Positions 51,315-54,969 of a DNA stretch of 54,969 nucleotides are shown here, piece by piece; the first letter of the stretch is position 1; the number at the start of each line of letters is the position of its first letter. The DNA is from Pseudomonadota bacterium (lineage in GTDB: Bacteria; Pseudomonadota; Gammaproteobacteria; Burkholderiales; Rhodocyclaceae). The DNA is taken from the NCBI GenBank assembly GCA_026399515.1, contig JAPLQT010000081.1, forward strand, positions 3,704-58,672, in the 5' to 3' direction. The notes beneath the pieces are model-generated. The model made no database searches and was not told the DNA's origin. It worked only from the letters and a program-made list of their open reading frames with translations. The position numbers were made by a program, and so were the translations under genes.

Positions 51315-51710
51315 CTGATCGATACCGACTTTCATTTTCACGAATGGGCGTTTCTGGCAAAGGTCGATCCTGAAGCATTCGAAACACGCCGCAGGAAGAC
51401 CTTGGACCGGTTCCTTCAGGACTCGTCTGACAGACAGCGGATACAGGGCCAGCGTCTTCAGCGCGAGATAGACGCGGAACGAAGACTGGCAGATGATCCA
51501 CAGTCAGCGCTTAAAGTAGTTTCAAGAATGCTATGGCAGCAAGTCAGCTTTCTTTGCGACGGGCTAAACGATCTTAGCGATTACATGAAGAAGCTTGAGG
51601 GGGCCAATGTTCCAGGTGTCGACTTGTCAACAGTTTCGCCGTCCTCCTCCGCAACACATCAAGAAAGCACTTCCCCGAGCGACTATCCAACATCCAGACC
51701 CCGGCCATAG
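51315..51710 (+). CDS. DUF3135 family protein, apparent CTG start
   Basis: The frame encodes DTDFHFHEWAFLAKVDPEAF, ETRRRKTLDRFLQDSSDRQR and IQGQRLQREIDAERRLADDP, the conserved body of DUF3135 (small helical cytoplasmic proteins of about 110-130 residues, function unknown). A stop codon at 51300-51302 and no ATG, GTG or TTG before the conserved DPEAFE leave CTG 51315 as the only near-standard start. It lies 4-5 nt after GAGAGGGAGA, a strong ribosome site. The next TTG (51402) would cut off the conserved N-terminus. The C-terminal 35 residues are Ser/Pro-rich. Confidence 0.75.
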   Translation: MIDTDFHFHEWAFLAKVDPEAFETRRRKTLDRFLQDSSDRQRIQGQRLQREIDAERRLADDPQSALKVVSRMLWQQVSFLCDGLNDLSDYMKKLEGANVPGVDLSTVSPSSSATHQESTSPSDYPTSRPRP

Positions 51711-51840
51711 GCTGTCCGAAGCATTCAGGTGGAACGCAGGTAGGCAAACTTTGTCCAACCCTGATCTATAATTTAGCGGAAAGACGGCTCGATGCTGCTT
51801 ATGAAGTACATCGCCTAACCGAAGGTGTGAGGAGTGCAGG

Positions 51841-52275
51841 ATGATGAATAATTCGACCACCAGATCAGTATGCATACTTTCAAGATGGGCTGTACTCGGC
51901 ATGCTGGCAGCCGCTACGCTTTGGGGCTGTGCTCCGATTCAGCCTCTGCCTTTCGACCTGGTCGATAAAGGGCGGGTCTTTCACGGGACTCTGTCCCCAA
52001 CCGACAGGCGGGTGGAGGTCGATATCGGAGGGAAGCATTTCCAGGGCTACTACCTGCTTGCGGCCGGAACCGCTTACTTCCAGGGTGGATCGTGGAGACG
52101 TCCCTATGCGAACGACGTGAGTACAAGCTTTGTCTCGAATTCCGCTCGAGCCACGATGGTTGCCGATGATGGGGAACGGTTCACTTGCGAGTTCATCGTC
52201 GAGGACAACAGCGCGATCGGCGAATGTAAATCCACCACCGGCCAAACCTACCAGCTCGTCACCCAATCCCGCTGA
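51841..52275 (+). CDS. Small lipoprotein of unknown function
   Basis: The 144-residue protein has a lipoprotein signal (VLGMLAAATLWGC, lipobox near residue 30). The mature part is beta-rich: VFHGTLSPTDRRVEVDIGGK, FQGYYLLAAGTAYFQG and RFTCEFIVEDNSAIGECKST, with two Cys that may pair. AGGAG and a second AGG precede the ATG pair. The pattern resembles many uncharacterised proteobacterial lipoproteins, but I do not recognise a named family. Confidence 0.78.
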   Translation: MMNNSTTRSVCILSRWAVLGMLAAATLWGCAPIQPLPFDLVDKGRVFHGTLSPTDRRVEVDIGGKHFQGYYLLAAGTAYFQGGSWRRPYANDVSTSFVSNSARATMVADDGERFTCEFIVEDNSAIGECKSTTGQTYQLVTQSR

Positions 52276-52311
52276 AACGGTATTCCGGCATGGTCGTGCG
52301 CGGGGCTCGGG

Positions 52312-53403
52312 TCAATCGGGTTGCCGCCTCCCCTTTGAAGCGCCTGCGAGAAATTTCCTGATCTCTTCGAAGGCTTGCCGCGCCTCGGTCAGCGCCGGAT
52401 CGAACAAATGCCAGGCATGCACGACATGGTTCCAGGTTTGCAGCCTGACCGGCGAACCCGCTGCGACAGCCTTGTTCACATAGCGGCGGCTGTCGTCCCG
52501 CAGCATCTCCACTTCGCTGGCTTGAACCAGTATCGGCGGCAGATTCGAAAGATCCCCAAATACCGGCGAGATGAGCGGATTGCTCGGACTCATGCGATTC
52601 TGAACCAAGGCGGACCACAGCAACACGGAACGCCGAAGCTTGAGGATTTGCTTGAACAACGGCGCCAGCATCGCATCGGTCGCCAGATTGGTCTTGATGC
52701 TCGGGCTGCTGAGAGTTGAATCCGTGGCGGGCGACAACGCCACCACCGCGTCCGGCGCGCGCAGGCCCTGGTCGCGCACCCAGGCGATCAACGACAGGGC
52801 AAGATTGCCGCCGGCCGAATCCCCTGCCACATATATGACGCTGGCGGCCTCGGCGCCATTCGGCCCGAAGTCCAGCAACCAGCGATAGGCGCTGCGGCAA
52901 TCTTCGATGCCGGCCATGCGCGGGTGCTCAGGCATCAGACGATAGTCGATCGCCAGGACCGCGCCGCCGGTGATCTCGGAAAACCTGCTGGTGATCACCC
53001 GGTGGCTGCGGGGGCTGCCGAAGATGTAGGCGCCACCGTGTATGTATAGCGTTCGACGCTTGCTGTCGGCCCCCGGAGCCAACACCCATTCGGCCGGGAC
53101 GCCCGCCGCATCGGCCGGTACGAAACGCGCTTCAAAGGGATGGCCGGCAAACATGCCGTCCATATAAGCGCGTAGCCGCGAGAGGCGTTCGGTGCGGGGA
53201 ATACTTCTCAGGGCATGGTTGATTCCGTCGATGGACGCAAGCACCGCCCGGTGTTCGGCGTTCGGGCTGTCGCCGGTGGTAAAGCTTTCTCCTACGGCGC
53301 CGGGCGTATCGAAAACTTTCAGATCATCGCCGCGCAGAAAATAAGCGCCGATAAACCAGATTGCGGTGCCTGCCACAAGTATCGTAACGATCGTTTCGGT
53401 CAA
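52312..53403 (-). CDS. Alpha/beta hydrolase of the hormone-sensitive-lipase family
   Basis: The 363-residue protein has the HSL signature HGGAYIFGSPRSHR (oxyanion hole), the nucleophile elbow GDSAGGNLALSL near 195, and a C-terminal HVVHAWHLF with the catalytic His. An N-terminal hydrophobic helix (IVTILVAGTAIWFIGAYFL) suggests membrane anchoring. Such esterases hydrolyse short-chain esters or lipids. It is divergent from a DUF1330 gene. Confidence 0.9.
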   Translation of the reverse strand: MTETIVTILVAGTAIWFIGAYFLRGDDLKVFDTPGAVGESFTTGDSPNAEHRAVLASIDGINHALRSIPRTERLSRLRAYMDGMFAGHPFEARFVPADAAGVPAEWVLAPGADSKRRTLYIHGGAYIFGSPRSHRVITSRFSEITGGAVLAIDYRLMPEHPRMAGIEDCRSAYRWLLDFGPNGAEAASVIYVAGDSAGGNLALSLIAWVRDQGLRAPDAVVALSPATDSTLSSPSIKTNLATDAMLAPLFKQILKLRRSVLLWSALVQNRMSPSNPLISPVFGDLSNLPPILVQASEVEMLRDDSRRYVNKAVAAGSPVRLQTWNHVVHAWHLFDPALTEARQAFEEIRKFLAGASKGRRQPD

Positions 53404-53489
53404 GGTTCATCTCCCGTGCTGAGCTTGCGAGGATATCCGCCTGATATCATGTCCGCAATCTCTTGCTGCCACCCACCCGGAAACCTATC

Positions 53490-53780
53490 ATGACTAAAGC
53501 ATATTGGATCACCTTGTACCGTTCGATTCACAAGCCCGAGGCGCTGGCCGCATACGCGAAGCTGGCCGGCCCGGCGATCCAGGCCGCGGGGGGGCGTTTC
53601 ATCGTTCGTGGCACGCCCGCCAAAGTGTACGAGGCCGGCATGAACCAGCGCACCGTGGTCATAGAATTCGACAGCCTGCAACAAGCTCTCGCCGCACACG
53701 ACAGCGCCGGCTACCAAGAGGCGCTAAGGGTTCTGGGCGACGCGGCCGAGCGCGACCTGCGTATCGTGGAAGGTGCCTAA
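53490..53780 (+). CDS. DUF1330 family protein
   Basis: The 96-residue protein is a dimeric alpha-beta barrel of the DUF1330 group: KAYWITLYRSIHKPEALAAY, AIQAAGGRFIVRGTPAKVYE and RTVVIEFDSLQQALAAHDS are the family blocks. ATG 53490 follows GGAAA; an in-frame ATG at 53463 lacks conservation. The function is not known. The gene ends 2 bp before the convergent phosphoribulokinase gene. Confidence 0.9.
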   Translation: MTKAYWITLYRSIHKPEALAAYAKLAGPAIQAAGGRFIVRGTPAKVYEAGMNQRTVVIEFDSLQQALAAHDSAGYQEALRVLGDAAERDLRIVEGA

Positions 53781-53782
53781 AG

Positions 53783-54655
53783 TTACACCCTCTGGCGGTT
53801 TTCCTTCAGTCGCAACAGCAAAGGGGTGAAGATCAACTTCATCGCCAATTCCATCTTGCCGCCGGGAACCACGATGATGTTCGGGCGTGACATGAAGGAG
53901 TCATGAACCATGTTCAGCAGGTAGGGAAAATCGATGCCCTTGGGGTTGCGGAAGCGGATCACCACGAAGGATTCGTCCAGCGTCGGGATATCCATGGCGA
54001 TGAAGGGGTTGGAAGTGTCGACCGTCGGCACGCGCTGGAAGTTGATGTGGGTCTGCGAGAACTGCGGGGTGATGTAATTCACATAGTCCGGCATGCGCCG
54101 CAGGATGGTGTCCACCACCGCTTCGGTGGAATAGCCGCGGGCGCTCTTGTCGCGATGCAGCTTCTGGATCCACTCCAGGTTGATGATGGGGACGACCCCC
54201 ACCAGCAGATCGGCATGGCGGGCGATATTCACCTGGTCGGTGACCACGGCGCCGTGCAGTCCTTCGTAGAACATCATGTCGGTACCGGCCGGGATGTCCT
54301 CCCAGGGAGTGAAGGTGCCCGCATCCTGCTTGTAGGGAGCTGCTTCCTCGTCATTGTGCAGATATTTGCGCACCTTGCCGGTCCCCTTCTCGCCATAGGT
54401 CCTGAACAGGGTTTCCAGTTCCGCCAGCAGGTTGGCGTCCGGGCCGAAATGGCTGAAGTTGTGGTTGCCGGCCTTGGCGGCTTCCAGCATGGCGGCTTTC
54501 ATGTCCTGGCGATCGTAGCGATGAAAGGAATCGCCTTCGACGAGCGCGGGCTTGATGGCTTCGCGGCGAAAAATATGTTGAAAGGTTCGCGTCACCGATG
54601 AGGTGCCAGCCCCTGATGAGCCCGTGATCGCGACGACGGGATGCTTGAGTGACAT
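53783..54655 (-). CDS. prkB: Phosphoribulokinase
   Basis: The 290-residue protein is the proteobacterial (class I) type. It has the P-loop GSSGAGTSSVTRTF near residue 11, where Thr-Ser replaces the usual Lys-Ser as in this class, then EGDSFHRYDRQDMK and FYEGLHGAVV. It phosphorylates ribulose 5-phosphate to ribulose 1,5-bisphosphate in the Calvin-Benson-Bassham cycle. AGGAGA precedes the ATG. It lies 130 bp downstream of the form II RuBisCO gene on the same strand, so the two form a CO2-fixation unit. Confidence 0.94.
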   Translation of the reverse strand: MSLKHPVVAITGSSGAGTSSVTRTFQHIFRREAIKPALVEGDSFHRYDRQDMKAAMLEAAKAGNHNFSHFGPDANLLAELETLFRTYGEKGTGKVRKYLHNDEEAAPYKQDAGTFTPWEDIPAGTDMMFYEGLHGAVVTDQVNIARHADLLVGVVPIINLEWIQKLHRDKSARGYSTEAVVDTILRRMPDYVNYITPQFSQTHINFQRVPTVDTSNPFIAMDIPTLDESFVVIRFRNPKGIDFPYLLNMVHDSFMSRPNIIVVPGGKMELAMKLIFTPLLLRLKENRQRV

Positions 54656-54785
54656 GAAATCTCCTGGTGATCCTGATCAAAACGAGGTGAATTCTAAGTG
54701 GCGTTCCCGTCGGCGCCATTCACTTTTTCTTATGGGTTGAATAAGACATTCAACACCACCCTACAACCACGTTGTTGCCGGGAGC

Positions 54786-54969
54786 TTACTTGTTGAGAGC
54801 CTGCCGCCATCCCGGAAAGAGCTTATCGGCGTCGTCGGAGAAGGATTCGAAAGCGCCCTTGAGTTCCGGATGCTCCTTGGCATAGTCGAGCAGATTGACC
54901 CCGGCCAGCCAGGCATCGCGCGCCTGCTTCAGCGACTTGGCCCCGGCCACGCCCCCGTCCTGGTGGCCG
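54786..54969 (-). CDS. cbbM: Ribulose-bisphosphate carboxylase, form II large subunit, C-terminal end only
   Basis: Sixty codons from the window edge to TAA 54786 encode [40 protein letters not shown] and [10 protein letters not shown]. The block AFESF-x2-DAD-x2-FPGWR is the characteristic tail of form II RuBisCO (CbbM). The catalytic part lies outside the window. CbbM fixes CO2 onto the product of the neighbouring phosphoribulokinase and suits low-oxygen, high-CO2 growth. A 7-bp inverted repeat (54736-54754) in the gap to prkB lacks a U-tract. Confidence 0.85.
   Translation of the reverse strand, partial: GHQDGGVAGAKSLKQARDAWLAGVNLLDYAKEHPELKGAFESFSDDADKLFPGWRQALNK

Noticed and set aside
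54736-54754. Inverted repeat as cbbM terminator
   Set aside because: Seven-bp AT-containing stem without a U-tract; cbbM and prkB may be co-transcribed.

Overview
The window looks like a chromosomal segment of a GC-rich betaproteobacterium, probably from the Rhodocyclales/Nitrosomonadales sphere. This is an inference from the hemA-prfA-prmC gene order, a form II RuBisCO tail next to a proteobacterial phosphoribulokinase, a TIGR02647-type protein and a DUF6279 lipoprotein. No tRNA, rRNA, CRISPR array or transposase gene was seen.

Layout. (1) 1-7.7 kb, minus strand: a catabolic operon with two peptide-type ABC permeases, a double ABC ATPase, a three-subunit FAD/[2Fe-2S] amine dehydrogenase (HcnABC / D-hydroxyproline dehydrogenase type), a RidA deaminase and the start of a DUF1624 membrane protein. 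The operon has lost its front genes. A 93-bp scar at 7641-7733 still carries the first six codons of an FAD oxidoreductase and the last codons of an ABC solute-binding protein. (2) 8.2-12.5 kb: an M20 amidohydrolase, then (minus strand) a HAD remnant, an APH-type kinase, a class III aminotransferase/phospho-lyase and an Lrp regulator, which resembles hydroxylysine catabolism. (3) 13.4-22.7 kb: a Type I restriction-modification island (hsdM, hsdS, an AlbA_2/ATPase-like regulator, hsdR, a YgjP-like metallopeptidase). Two inverted copies of a structured motif lie between hsdS and the regulator. The island is bracketed by inverted copies of a 23-nt element. (4) 23.2-34.9 kb: further amino-acid/amine catabolism, with a cupin, a D-serine-dehydratase-like enzyme, three DAO-family oxidoreductases, a double-GNAT protein, a Tat-exported solute-binding protein, a HAD enzyme, a second class III aminotransferase and a tartrate/D-malate-type dehydrogenase whose start codon cannot be found. 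(5) 35-54.9 kb: mostly housekeeping and small envelope genes (bactofilin, prmC, prfA, hemA, an orphan CD-NTase-like protein, cupin, GST, lysoplasmalogenase-like protein, catalase-related protein, a kinase-HDOD-GAF protein, hydrolases), ending with phosphoribulokinase and the 3' end of cbbM.

How the parts fit. The oxidoreductase-HAD-binding-protein cluster at 28.4-32.1 kb has the gene order that the 7.7 kb scar must once have had, and the two loci share a nearly identical 42-bp upstream block. The binding protein at 28.4 kb has no permeases beside it and the permeases at 5.9-7.6 kb have no binding protein, so the two loci probably cooperate under one regulator. The most unusual candidates in the window are the twin structured motif inside the restriction locus, the pair of internal-deletion scars with the duplicated promoter block, and the orphan CD-NTase.
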